From NCBI GenBank assembly GCA_965240325.2, contig OZ251234.1, positions 1,674,001 through 1,738,000 on the forward strand: DNA of 64,000 nt, written 5' to 3'. Source of the DNA: Rebecca billardiae RCC1528 (lineage: Eukaryota > Haptophyta). Positions 31,641-41,509 of the stretch are shown here, piece after piece. How positions within the stretch are numbered: position 1 is the first letter of the stretch; every line of letters starts with the position of its first letter. The position numbers and the translations under genes are program-made. The notes under the pieces were generated by a model. The model made no database searches and was not told the DNA's origin. It saw only the letters and a list, made by a program, of their open reading frames with translations.

Positions 31641-33481
31641 GACGGCGACAGATGCCTGCTCCCTTCCACGGCAGTGGCGCGTGCCGCGGCCGGACGAAGC
31701 TTCATCAAGCAGCGGCAGCCGCGCGGCCGCGCAGCCCTCGTGAATTCGCGGGCGGATTCGAGAGCCCTACGCAGCCAAAAAAAGACACGCGCAAAATGTT
31801 TTTCGAAAAACTTGCGGGGCAGGATGGCTACCGCCCGCCACCTAGAGGGCGAGCGCCCCTTGTCGGCGGACAGGGGCGGGGAGTTCAGTGTGCGTTCCGC
31901 CGTGTTCGCCGGGCACACGAGCTATGGCGGGACGCGTCACCATTCGCCCTTCCGACGCGATGCCCGCGTCGGCCCCGCAAGTTGCTCGGCAACGAATCAG
32001 GGACTGGATCGCTGCGTCACTGCGGTGGTTGAGCTTGATTTGACAGCCGCGTAGGCCATTGATATGGATGATAGCCCACCGTTGGGGAGGGGGGAGGGGG
32101 GAGGGGGAGGGGGGTTGAGCCACGGGGCATCAGCAGCAGCTCTGCCACTTAGCTCATCGCGAGCGAGACCAACCGACCAACTGTGTAGAAGCTGGATCGT
32201 CCAGCTGCTGCGCCGTCGGGGTTGCTCTGCGCGAGTTCCCAGCGGTGCTCTAGTATGCCCATAGCACCATGCACCCACAGCACACGGCAGGGTCCATATC
32301 AGGCTGTGACACGGCTGCGACGTCAACGACCAGTACTGCAACGACACACCGACAGCATTGACGACTGGAGCCTCATCCTCATAGCCATGCTGCTCATCCC
32401 TCGGGCCAGCAGCGCATTGCCGCCACCCGTGCCCAAGAGGACGGTGACCAGGGACGACGATTCTTACAGTCGTGCATGGCTACCGACTTTCCCCTGCTGC
32501 ACTGTGGACCGGCGGCTTGGCCACCAAGCCCTGAGTCGTCGTGGTCCTAGCGTTCGAGGCGGCTATGGCACTCTATCCCGCGCATAAAATCAGTCTTGCG
32601 GCACCTTGTCTGGTCGCGGGGTGGCACCCAACTCGCGGCAGCAGATCAGAATGTCGTAGCCTCAGCATCATCAACGACAATGTTGATCAGCGATAGGTCA
32701 TCGTCATTTCCTGAGTACGATGATGCGCCGTGCTACAGTAGGTGATACCCCCCTCCACCCCGTCTGATCCATCATTTTCTCTTCACCGCGTTTTGCAGTC
32801 GCCCCCGACTGCGGCTGCGTTGGCTGCGGGCACACTGGTACTGCACTGCGGACAGGCAGCGCAGTGCCGCCCACAGCCATTCAATCACGTCACGGTGACG
32901 GTGGCTGTCGACTTGACGCCTGCACGCATCGCTAGAATGAGCCCCGGACCGCTCTGACTCGGAACAGCGCGGCGTGAGTGACTGATGGGGCTCAGTGATG
33001 CCTGGCGATCGATAGCCAGCTGGCCAGGTGAGTGACCCGGTCCCGGGGCCGGCGTCGGCAATGGGCCGTGGGCAGGCCGCTGCGGGCACACCGGAGCAGC
33101 CCGCGGTGTCCCGCGGCCCGCGGGGCGGGAGTCTCGGCCACCGTGAGCGGTGCAGACCCGCGGCCCGGGGTGAGTCGGCCCGGGGTCAGCACGATGACGA
33201 TGGCGTTATTTGGACTCCTACAGGATCCTAGATGGCCGCCTGCTAGCTAGCAGTACTTGTTGCCCTACAACGTCGTCTGTCCGGCTTCGTCACTCTATCA
33301 CTGATGCGTGATCAAGCTAGTAGTCGGACTCGTGCTGCTCTGAGCTTCGACGCCGATCAGGAAGTGCCTGCACCGCGCTGTGACCGCAGCCCAGCATGGT
33401 GAAAACAGGCCGCTGCCCTCTGCTCGAGCGAGACGGTTCGCCCTGTATGCGGCGCTTAGAGCGCATCGATCAAGCTTGTCG
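31641..33481. other. Long intergenic region, no gene recognised
   Basis: About 1.8 kb. A G-rich run at 32082-32117 (GGGGAGGGGGGAGGGGGGAG) could form a G-quadruplex. The rest has only short frames without motifs. Confidence 0.55.
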
Positions 33482-34129
33482 CTAGCCCGAGGTCGAGCCG
33501 TCTGGGTCGCTGTCCGCGTGGAAGGCGCCGTTAGGCCGGAGACACGCCGGGGAGCAGCTGCTCTGCGCCACGCTGTCGGCTGTGTGCGCGAGGAACGAAG
33601 CCGAGCATGCAGGTCGCTCCGCACTAGATGTGCGGCCGGTGGCGGGCGCTCCCGTGAAGTTCGATTTTGGCAGCTCGCCGAGCTCGCTGAGCGATGACGC
33701 CAGCGTGCGCACGCGTCGCGGAGGCGATAGTGGCACGTCGGCATCACTCACGTAGGCCTGCCGAACCTCGTCCCAGCCGTTGATGGCGGACAGCGCCTTG
33801 CGCACATCGCGGTAGAAGGCATGGAAACGGAAGGAATCGCCCCTGAGTCGCCGGATGTCTAGGCAGAGCAGGTCGTTCTCGCTGTGCTGAACGATGAAGA
33901 TGACCACCATCTCGTCGTCCGCGCCATGCGCGCTGGCATGCGCGCGTGCGACAACCGTCGCGGGAGGCTGGAGCTCGTAGGAGAAGCCGAGCTGTGATAC
34001 CGCGTCGGTGATTGCCGCAACAAGGACCTCTGGCCGTACATTGAGACAGTCCCAGCCGAGCGTGCGGATCCGCCTCTCCCGGTCGAGGAGCGGCTGCGGC
34101 TCTCTCCGGTGCACCTGCGAGAAGAGCAT
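33482..34129 (-). CDS. Small protein with KA1-like C-terminal domain
   Basis: 215 residues from the ATG at 34129; the longer frame starts with GTG next to a stop. Residues about 25-125 read NVRPEVLVAAITDAVSQLGF, EMVVIFIVQHSENDLLCLDI and RRLRGDSFRFHAFYRDVRKA. This matches the kinase-associated KA1 pattern: a mixed sheet, then RL.GD...F...Y..I. KA1 domains bind acidic lipids and autoinhibit AMPK/MARK-type kinases, but no kinase domain is present upstream. It could be a stand-alone KA1 protein or the last exon of a longer gene, since an acceptor-like TTAG sits just upstream. The C-terminal ~75 residues are Ser-rich and not conserved. Confidence 0.55.
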   Translation of the reverse strand: MLFSQVHRREPQPLLDRERRIRTLGWDCLNVRPEVLVAAITDAVSQLGFSYELQPPATVVARAHASAHGADDEMVVIFIVQHSENDLLCLDIRRLRGDSFRFHAFYRDVRKALSAINGWDEVRQAYVSDADVPLSPPRRVRTLASSLSELGELPKSNFTGAPATGRTSSAERPACSASFLAHTADSVAQSSCSPACLRPNGAFHADSDPDGSTSG

Positions 34130-34616
34130 CGACGCGGGGCGGACTGGCTGCGAGTTTCTCGCGGCTTCGGTTGGTGCCACCTAATTGGGGCGGTCAGGTG
34201 AGCTTCTAGCAAAATCGACAACGCTTCAAGGACGTTTCCCCCGGTACCCAATAGTAGACTTGTATTTTGCCTGATTCTATCGGCAGGTCATCCAGCCCTA
34301 ATCACTTCTAACCGGCCGGGTACTAGTATCGGATGAAACAATCAAGAGATTCAGACTTCAGAGCGCCATACGGTAATAATATGTCATTGCGCGACATGTC
34401 GCTCAGAACTACTCAGAAGCGGTTGCCCGGCTATAGATAGACAGTACTAGTAGTATCTGCACGTATCTCCCCTTCACTATCTCCCTTGGCCGAACCGGAA
34501 GGCGGGCGAAGCGTGCATCCGGACCCTCCGTTGGAACACCCGGAGTTTCGGAGCAGCGCACCTTCGTGTCGCTCCGTTGCCGTGCTCGCTTTCGTTTTGC
34601 GCCCGTCCGAGTGCGC
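34130..34616. promoter_or_regulatory. Head-to-head intergenic region
   Basis: This 487-bp gap separates divergent starts at 34129 (minus) and 34617 (plus). The middle is A+T-rich (34240-34440). Shared regulation is possible but only positional. Confidence 0.3.
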
Positions 34617-35270
34617 ATGTCTGCGCCCACCCCCCACCGGCTCATCGCCGTGAAGGCCGCGCTCGCATGCGGGGCACTGGCTTTCGTCGGCGTCTGCACG
34701 AGGAGTTCTCGACCGACCTTCAATACCCCGTCCGTGCACGAACCCTCGGATGCCCATCTACGAGTGGGCAGCTCCCCACTCGCGCTTCGTCTCGGCGCTC
34801 GGCTCGGCGCTCCGCGCAACTTCAGCCTCAACATCTGCCCGCAGAAAATGCCCGACTCGCAGGGCATCGAGCGTGAGTTCGTATGCCCAGGGGGGACCGT
34901 GCCAATGTTCTGGCCGCATCAGTACTGGTGCGTCGCTCGCGCCGCGCATGCGCCAGCGCGTTGCCTCCGCCACCTGATGACGGCCCCTCCCTCTGCATCG
35001 CGCTGCGTGCTGCGGTGCTTTCCCCTCAGGTTTCCCGATCCGGCCGACTCCTCGCACTGCGCACAGGCGTGCAGCGAGCCCGGCATGTCAAATCGATTCA
35101 CGTTTAGCTGGGGGCAGACGGGCGTCTTCATGCCGGGCTACTGCTGCTCTGCCGGCTTCAACCGGTACCTCTTCGATCGGCGGGAAGGGCAGCGCTACAT
35201 CGACCGACGAGGCTACAAGCAGGTGACGGTGCAGATTTTCACCAGCGGCCCTTTCCCCAGCAGGTCGTGA
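34617..35270 (+). CDS. Small Cys-rich secreted or type II membrane protein
   Basis: Exons 34617-34927 and 35030-35270, joined by a 102-bp GTGCGT-CAG intron, give 183 residues. The intron is stop-free but its translation is Arg/Ala-rich and unlike the rest, while splicing gives the smooth HQYWFPDPADSSHCAQAC. The hydrophobic stretch LIAVKAALACGALAFVGVC at about residues 10-28 is a signal peptide or signal anchor. The lumenal part has cysteines in NICPQKM, REFVCPGG, HCAQACSEPG and PGYCCSAGF, suggesting disulfides. I do not recognise the family. Confidence 0.6.
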   Translation: MSAPTPHRLIAVKAALACGALAFVGVCTRSSRPTFNTPSVHEPSDAHLRVGSSPLALRLGARLGAPRNFSLNICPQKMPDSQGIEREFVCPGGTVPMFWPHQYWCVARAAHAPARCLRHLMTAPPSASRCVLRCFPLRFPDPADSSHCAQACSEPGMSNRFTFSWGQTGVFMPGYCCSAGFNRYLFDRREGQRYIDRRGYKQVTVQIFTSGPFPSRS

Positions 35271-35536
35271 CGGAGCTACTACGCGCGACATGAGGCGTCT
35301 TGTCCTTCCTCAGGAGGCCGGGGCCCGGAGTCTGGGTGATCCCGTCGTGACGGGAAAATTGGGCGCGACGCTCCGCCACGAGCGGAAGCCATCGTGGCCG
35401 CGCCCTGCTGGCTAGGGCGCCGCGTCGTCGGCTGGCGCCTGGAGAGTACCCATACAATCATGTAAGTACATGTACCGCAACAGTCGGCCAAAAGACGGGC
35501 AAAGCCTCGAAGGCTCCACGCCCGCCCGAGGAGCCA

Positions 35537-37066
35537 ATGGCGGAGAAGAGGGTGGTGCGCGCGCTCTTTCGAGCGCTGGCTCGTGCGGTCGAGCCGTACG
35601 ACGGCAACCCCGCGCTGCGAGCGCTGCTGACGAGCATGCCCGATCGTGTGTTCCACCGGGCGCTCGGGCGCGTCGTCGACGTGACCTCGAGCTCGTCGGC
35701 ATCCAGCATTGTCGACCACGCCATCCGCACGCTGAATGGCGGCGCCGAGTACTACCGGCCGCGCAGCGAGCCGCAGCCTTTGCTGGCCCGGGTTACGCTC
35801 AGCTCGTGCTTCCGGTCGCCGCCGGTCACAGCTGCGTCCACAGACGAGGTGCTCGACGGCGCCTTCGAGGCGCTGCGCTGGCTCGAAGCCGTTCGCGACA
35901 GCTTTGCGCGCCTGCCTGCTGCCGAGTGGACGTCGGTGAGTGTGCCCAAGCTCGCGCTCAGTCCGGACCAAGCGGCGATGCCGCGGGTGGGCGATCTGCT
36001 CCTCACGCACCCCGTGGCATGCCCTCGCCAGCCGACGCTCCACCAGGCGGCGATCCTCCTCACCGAGGCTGCGGACGTGGGCGTCGAGGAGAAGCGCGTG
36101 CGCGGCGTCACGGGCATCGTGCTGAACCGCCCTTCGCGCCTCACCCTCGGGCAGCTGCTGCAGGCGCACGGCGCGAACACGCTCGACGATGACGACAGCG
36201 AGCTCCCGTCCGAGCGCGCCAGGCGCCGCGAGCCGCGCGAGCCCGACGCCGCCCGCAGCCAGGCGGACGACGTGCGCGCGCTGCTCGCGCCGATCTCGCA
36301 CAATCTCGTGTACGTCGGTGGGGACGTGATGCGCGACCGGCTGCTCCTGCTGCACCCGTACCCGCACGTGCGCGACTCGGCGCGCGTGTGTGACGGCGTG
36401 TACGTCTGCTCGAACGCGCACGCCGTGCACGACGCCATCACGAGCGGCGAGGCGCACGCCTCAGCCTTCAAGGTGATGGTGGGCCACTGCGGCTGGGCGG
36501 CAGAGCAGCTGCAGGTCGAGTGCGAGCGAGGGGTGTGGTTCGTCACGCGCGACCCGGAGGGTGAAGGCGCCGGCGCGATCGCCGAGCTGGCCACGCGGCG
36601 GCACTGCGTGGTCGACGACCAGGACGAGCGCGCGGGGCCGAGCGGCGCCGTTCGTGGCGACGGTGACGACGCGGACGGCGGCAGCGGCGGCCCGTGGTGC
36701 GCGGCGAGCATGCGCGAGCTGCTGCCGATGCAGGAGGAGACACACTCGGACGCGCGCCGCCCGCAATACCTCGAGAGCGCCGACCGAGCCATGTATTGCG
36801 GGCTGCTGACCACGCTCTCGCCCGAGCACGCCGAGCTCTGCCAGCTGGCGTGCGACGCGGACACGCTGCTCGAGCACCTGCACGAGACCGTCGAGCGCCA
36901 CCACGAGGGGCTCGAGGCGGCGCTCGCCCAGACGCCGAGTGCGCTCTTCGAGTCTGAGGCCGAGGACGATGGCGACGACTCGGATGGCGCTGGCAGCGGC
37001 GGGCGGCCCGGCGGCGTGGGTGGACGCGGCGGTGTGGATCCGGCTGATCCCGCCCGTCATCGATGA
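35537..37066 (+). CDS. AlgH/UPF0301 (DUF179)-domain protein with LYR-like N-terminus
   Basis: A single 509-residue frame from the ATG at 35537. The DUF179 domain covers about residues 150-335: PRVGDLLLTHPVA, the strand ILLTEAADVG, TGIVLNRPSRLTLGQLL, NLVYVGGDV, then VMVGHCGWAAEQLQVECERG ending WFV. An extra acidic/Arg insert of about 50 residues sits between the two halves of the domain. DUF179 proteins have no proven biochemical role; bacterial AlgH was linked to alginate regulation. The N-terminal helix VVRALFRALARAVEPYDGNP resembles a LYR-type segment of mitochondrial assembly factors, which is tentative. The C-terminal ~40 residues are Asp/Gly-rich. Confidence 0.85.
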   Translation: MAEKRVVRALFRALARAVEPYDGNPALRALLTSMPDRVFHRALGRVVDVTSSSSASSIVDHAIRTLNGGAEYYRPRSEPQPLLARVTLSSCFRSPPVTAASTDEVLDGAFEALRWLEAVRDSFARLPAAEWTSVSVPKLALSPDQAAMPRVGDLLLTHPVACPRQPTLHQAAILLTEAADVGVEEKRVRGVTGIVLNRPSRLTLGQLLQAHGANTLDDDDSELPSERARRREPREPDAARSQADDVRALLAPISHNLVYVGGDVMRDRLLLLHPYPHVRDSARVCDGVYVCSNAHAVHDAITSGEAHASAFKVMVGHCGWAAEQLQVECERGVWFVTRDPEGEGAGAIAELATRRHCVVDDQDERAGPSGAVRGDGDDADGGSGGPWCAASMRELLPMQEETHSDARRPQYLESADRAMYCGLLTTLSPEHAELCQLACDADTLLEHLHETVERHHEGLEAALAQTPSALFESEAEDDGDDSDGAGSGGRPGGVGGRGGVDPADPARHR

Positions 37067-37274
37067 TCAGATCCTCGGACGGTCCGAGTCGTGCCGCCCT
37101 CCCAATTCTACTGTATCCGCGCATCTTTATCTCGGATTGTCAGACTGTCATGCGCACCGCAGCAGATGCATTGAATTTGAATGCGGCATTCGGTCTATGA
37201 ATGCGGCATTCGGTCCTAAGACCTAACTCGCCCGCGATTCCGCAACATGAATATAAAAAAGCGGCTTCGTTCAT

Positions 37275-38183
37275 TCATGACGACGACGACGGGGACGAGC
37301 CCTCGTCCAGGTCTAGCTGCACGCCGGCTTCGCGCAGCGCGTTCACGATGTCTCGTTGTATCGCAACGGCGCGCTCATCGTCACCCTCGGCCCTCGCCAC
37401 CTCCGCCAGCGAGTAGAGCGACGCGACTGAGTCCGGGTGCGTCATGCCGAGCGCCTTCACACGGGTGCGTGCTGCTCGGAGCAAGCATCGGCGCGCCGCG
37501 GCGAGGTCGCCGCGGGCCTTGTGCGCCAAGGCGAGCGAGTTCTGCGCGTTCGCGGTGCGGAGGTCCTCCGCCCCGCATGCAGCTTCGAGATCAGCGGCCG
37601 CGCGCTCGAGGAGGGGCGCCGCGCGCTCCACGTCCCCAGCTTCGCGCGCGATCGCGCCCACGTTGAGGCGTGTCACGGCGACGTCGGGGTGTTCGTCGCC
37701 GAGGAGGAGGGCGCGCTCATGCAGCACGTCCTCGAGAATGCGTGAGGCCTGCGCCAGGTCCCCCGTCTCGCGGAGTGCGAGCGCGAGGTTGTGCCGGGCA
37801 GTCAGCGTGGACGCGTGGTGCCTCCCAAGCGAAGCTTCATACGCGTCCACCGCCTGACGATAGAGCTCAGTGGATCGCTCGCGATGGCCAAGCGCCTTGT
37901 GCACGAGTGCAAGATTGTTCAGACTGCTCGCCACGGACGGATGGCTCGCCCCAAACTCCGCGCGCGTCGCCTCCAGGCAGGTCGTGGCCGCGTCGAGCGC
38001 CCGGGAGTAGTCAGCGCTCGCAAACGCTTCGCGCGTCGTGGCCTGCAGCGCGCGGATCTGCTCCTGCTTAGGCAGCGGCCTGCCACCAGTACTGTCGCCA
38101 CCGACGGTGAGAGCTCTGAGCGGCACGCTCGCGGCTCGCCAGCTGAGCCGGACGCGTCGGGCGGTACAGACGAGCCCACGCAT
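37275..38183 (-). CDS. Kinesin-light-chain-type TPR protein, probably organellar
   Basis: 302 residues from the ATG at 38183; a longer frame starts with GTG. At least five tetratricopeptide repeats of the 42-residue kinesin-light-chain type are visible, such as HPSVASSLNNLALVHKALGH, RHHASTLTARHNLALALRET, HPDVAVTRLNVGAIAREAGD and DLRTANAQNSLALAHKARGD. The first ~35 residues (MRGLVCTARRVRLSWRAAS...) are basic and free of acidic residues, consistent with a mitochondrial presequence. TPRs scaffold protein complexes; no partner can be named. It is divergent from the SCC4-like gene with only 105 bp between starts. Confidence 0.82.
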   Translation of the reverse strand: MRGLVCTARRVRLSWRAASVPLRALTVGGDSTGGRPLPKQEQIRALQATTREAFASADYSRALDAATTCLEATRAEFGASHPSVASSLNNLALVHKALGHRERSTELYRQAVDAYEASLGRHHASTLTARHNLALALRETGDLAQASRILEDVLHERALLLGDEHPDVAVTRLNVGAIAREAGDVERAAPLLERAAADLEAACGAEDLRTANAQNSLALAHKARGDLAAARRCLLRAARTRVKALGMTHPDSVASLYSLAEVARAEGDDERAVAIQRDIVNALREAGVQLDLDEGSSPSSSS

Positions 38184-38288
38184 GGCCTCCGGCCCGGAGC
38201 GTACCGGCACTGTCCGCCCTGGCCAGAGCGGCTGCCGATCTCCCGGCGAGAGCTTGCCGCAAGCGAGCCGCCTTTGCTCTCACTCAGG
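38184..38288. promoter_or_regulatory. Short bidirectional promoter (TPR / SCC4-like)
   Basis: Only 105 bp lies between divergent ATGs at 38183 and 38289. CTCACTCAG just before the plus-strand ATG looks like a splice acceptor, so a 5' UTR intron reaching into the neighbour is possible. Confidence 0.4.
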
Positions 38289-40565
38289 ATGGGCGACGAC
38301 GTTGTGCGCGAGGAGTCGGCGCTGAGGCTGGTCGCGCTGGCGGAGGAGTCCGCGGGCTGCGATCCGGCCCTGGCGCTCCGCTGTGCGCGTGCCGCTTTCA
38401 CGCTCACCGCGGACGCCGTGCAGGGCCGCTCGCACGCGCTCGCTTCGCTCGTGCTGGGCGAGCTTCTCGCGAGCCAGCGGCCGCCGAGCGCCGGTGCGAT
38501 CGAGTACCTCATGGCCGCGGCGAATTCGAGAGCCCTGGCGAGTGCCGAGGAGGATGTTGGGCTCAGGCAACGCGCACTCGACGGCGCCGCTCTCGCCGCG
38601 TCAAACGCGGCCCAGCCTCTCGAGGAGATCGCCGCGTTGCGCGCGCGGCTGTCGCTCACGCGCGCTGGCTGGGAGCTTGCGAGCGTGCACACGCGGCTCG
38701 CGGCCGCACTCGACAAGGCGGGCGACGTGGACGCCGCGCTGGCCGCGCTGGTCGTGGCCGAGTCGCCCGACGCCCCGCTCCCCGCCGAGGCGCGCCTCGC
38801 CCTCTGCCTCAACGCCCTGCTGCTGGCTGTGCAGCGCAGCCATGCGCGCGCGCCTCAGCTGGCGAGCGTGTGCGAGCGAGCAGCGCTCGCGCTCGGTGCG
38901 TGCTCGCCGAGCCGCGTGGGCTGGAGCCTGCGCGCGCAGTACCACGTCCTCGCTCTCTTGCTCGAGGCCCAGACGGGCGTCCCGGCCCTCGCGCCGCCGC
39001 CGCCGGCCGCCAGCGCCAGCTGCGCACATTCGTCGTCGCCGGCTCAGCGCGGCAGCGGCAGCATCGTCGGCACGCCGCCCCGCGCCGGCGCGGCCGCGGC
39101 CGGCTCGCCGGGTGGCAGCGGCAAGGCGGGCGTCTCGCCCGGTGGCGTGGGCGCGGGCGCATTCGGCGCCCACCTGAGCGGGCTTCGGATGGCCGAGGAC
39201 GTGCTCTCGACCTCCTTCTCCACGCCCGGACCCCCGGACAGCCTGGGTGCACACGGCTTCCTGTCAGTGCCAGAGTTGCGGACGGTGCGCGCGGCGCTCG
39301 AGGGCGTGCACGCGCTGCGCCGCGGCCGTCACCCGGGCAGCGCGCCTCCCGCGGCATCCGTGCCGAAGGCGTCGGCGGCGCTCGCGCTGGCCGGCATCTC
39401 CGACGCCGACCCCGCGACGGCCCCGGCGATCGAGCTCGCCGCGCGGCTGACACACATCCAGTGCGCGGCCGCGGCGTCGCTGCAAGCTCTCAGGCTCAAG
39501 TCTGCCGATAAGCTGCTGCAGGAGGGGGGCGGCCTGATTGAGCGCGCGCTCGAGGCGCCGGGCGGCGCCGCGCCGGCGGGGATCCGCGCGAGCGGCTCGG
39601 GCCGCTCTGCGTCTGTGCCCCCGCCGTGCAACGCCGGGCCGGCCCCGTGGCCTGCGCTGAACGATGGCGACGGCGGCTGCCGCGCGGTCGCGGCCGCGTT
39701 CGCCCCGGTGTGGCACGCTCTGCTCGCGACGCTGGCGTCGAACGTGGGCGCGGCGCAGGGCGCGCGCGAGCACGCGAGCCTCGCGCTCGCGCTCGAGAGG
39801 GCCTCGCCGGCTCCATCTCCCGAGCTGCTCGCGTGGTATGAAACGCTCTGCGCGACCGCCGCGCCGGCAGACGGCGGTGCGGACGGAGGGCGCGCCGGGC
39901 GCCTCCACGCGGTCGAGTGCGCGGTGGCGCAGCTGCCGGCGGAGAACGTGCTCCAGCGCGTCGCGCTGCGTGCCCACCACGTCGCGCTCTCGCTCGGCGC
40001 CGAGGCCCAGCGCAGCGCCGCGATCAGCGCGGCTGCGCATGCGCGCGCCCTCCTCGATGAGCTCAGCTTCACCTCGGCCGCGGCTGCGCCGAGCGCGCCG
40101 CCCGCAGCGTCTGGCGCGCAGGCCACCGAGTCGGTCTGCCCGGGCCTCGTGGCGTACGTGCTGTGCGTGCACGCGCGCGCGAGCCTCGACGCGCTGCGCT
40201 CGGGCGCCGCCGCCGGCGCTGACGCCGGCCTCTCGCCCGACGTGGCTCGGCAGACGCTCGAGTCGGCGTACATCCTCGCGCACCGCGGGCGCGACGCGCA
40301 GCTGCTGCTGGGCGTGCTGAGGCTGCAGGTCGAGCTGTACGAGACGCACGGCGGCGCGCTCGCCGACGCGCCCGCGAAGCTGGCCAAGTTCCGCGAGTAC
40401 ATGCTGAAGAAGGAGGCCATGTTCGGCGCCGCGCGCGAGGACGCACGGCAGGCGCCAGAAATCGCCCGGGCGCTGGCATGGCGGGCTCCAGCGGCGCACA
40501 GGCCCCACGCCCACGCCCACGCCCACGGGCAGTCAACCGCTGGACCGTCAGCGTCGCCCGTCTAA
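38289..40565 (+). CDS. SCC4/MAU2-like cohesin-loading factor (tentative)
   Basis: 758 residues from the ATG at 38289. The protein is all-helical with TPR-like repeats: ALALRCARAAFTLTADAVQG, VHTRLAAALDKAGDVDAALA and a C-terminal block, SPDVARQTLESAYILAHRGR, QLLLGVLRLQVELYETHGG and KFREYMLKKEAMFG. That order and the end of the protein resemble plant and animal SCC4/MAU2, which works with SCC2/NIPBL to load cohesin on chromatin. Low-complexity Ala/Gly/Ser inserts split the middle (about residues 235-310). No enzymatic motif is seen. An alternative is another SMC-unrelated TPR protein. The gene is secure and the name moderately so. Confidence 0.6.
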   Translation: MGDDVVREESALRLVALAEESAGCDPALALRCARAAFTLTADAVQGRSHALASLVLGELLASQRPPSAGAIEYLMAAANSRALASAEEDVGLRQRALDGAALAASNAAQPLEEIAALRARLSLTRAGWELASVHTRLAAALDKAGDVDAALAALVVAESPDAPLPAEARLALCLNALLLAVQRSHARAPQLASVCERAALALGACSPSRVGWSLRAQYHVLALLLEAQTGVPALAPPPPAASASCAHSSSPAQRGSGSIVGTPPRAGAAAAGSPGGSGKAGVSPGGVGAGAFGAHLSGLRMAEDVLSTSFSTPGPPDSLGAHGFLSVPELRTVRAALEGVHALRRGRHPGSAPPAASVPKASAALALAGISDADPATAPAIELAARLTHIQCAAAASLQALRLKSADKLLQEGGGLIERALEAPGGAAPAGIRASGSGRSASVPPPCNAGPAPWPALNDGDGGCRAVAAAFAPVWHALLATLASNVGAAQGAREHASLALALERASPAPSPELLAWYETLCATAAPADGGADGGRAGRLHAVECAVAQLPAENVLQRVALRAHHVALSLGAEAQRSAAISAAAHARALLDELSFTSAAAAPSAPPAASGAQATESVCPGLVAYVLCVHARASLDALRSGAAAGADAGLSPDVARQTLESAYILAHRGRDAQLLLGVLRLQVELYETHGGALADAPAKLAKFREYMLKKEAMFGAAREDARQAPEIARALAWRAPAAHRPHAHAHAHGQSTAGPSASPV

Positions 40566-40653
40566 GCTTAGCTAACAGTCATCGGCAGTACTCAGTAGCC
40601 TTAGGCGCCAACTCGCCCGCGGGTCCGAAGCCGAGTTTTGGCGCCGGGCCGTA

Positions 40654-40656
<3 letters not shown>

Positions 40657-40715
<59 letters not shown>
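40657..40715. repeat. (TA)n microsatellite
   Basis: About 28 uninterrupted TA units. Confidence 0.97.
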
Positions 40716-40718
<3 letters not shown>

Positions 40719-41315
40719 TTAGCTTTCTCGGACCAGACGTCTCTAACGGCTGCCGCAGCCGCTGGCCCGGTACTCGGCCGTCGCGCGGGCGGCGGCTGCG
40801 GGCGCGACGTCACGACGGCGACTTCGGACGTGGCGGCACGTTGACGTGGGCGTCACACTCACTGTCACATCACACGTGCATCGCGGGGTGCGGGAGTGCC
40901 GCAAGTGAGGGTTACTAAGTGAGAGAGTAGCAACTCGGTCGCACTCTGGCGAGTGCGGCGGCCTTCGCGCGCAGCGCACAAACAATTGCCGACGATATTC
41001 CGTCATCCGCGCCGCTGATGAATCCGACGAGGCGGACCGCCGTCCGCACGCGGACCCGGCGGCTAGCAGTTTTATTGGCTATAGTAGCAGTCGATTGTCA
41101 GTGTGAGTGACCCGGCGGCGGCGCGGCCCGCAGCCTGGAGCCTCGGAGTCTTCGAGACGGAGTCGGACGGCCCTGCTGATTGAGAGCGTGCGTTGCTGAA
41201 TGCTGTTGAGTGTTGCAGCTGCCGTGCGGGCCGTGTAACCGTACCGTTCGCGGAATATCATGCCGCCGGACTGCTGTCCAGTGTCCTACTCCTACTCGTC
41301 ACCGGGGTCCGGGCG

Positions 41316-41335
41316 TTCTCTCTCTCTCTCTCTCT

Positions 41336-41370
<35 letters not shown>
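41316..41370. repeat. (CT)n microsatellite
   Basis: CT dinucleotides with one internal TAG interruption near 41335 and one at the end. Confidence 0.95.
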
Positions 41371-41509
41371 GGTGATGTAGCCTCAGTCTGAGATAGGTCA
41401 TCGATCGATGCCCGCACCGATGATGCCCGATATGGCGATCTTCGGCGGTCTCACTCCGCCTTGCCGACGGCGACTGCCGGAAGCTCCGTTGCGCCGCCAA
41501 CGGTCGGAA

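Larger units (their letters stand above)
40566..41509. other. Tail-to-tail intergenic region with TA and CT tracts
   Basis: Convergent gap between the SCC4-like and IQ membrane-protein genes. TA repeats occupy 40657-40715, and a CT tract interrupted once by AG occupies 41316-41370. No gene is seen. Confidence 0.6.

Noticed and set aside
31842-32123. Pro/Ser-rich minus-strand ORF
   Set aside because: Its composition comes from the G-rich tract on the other strand and there is no conserved motif.
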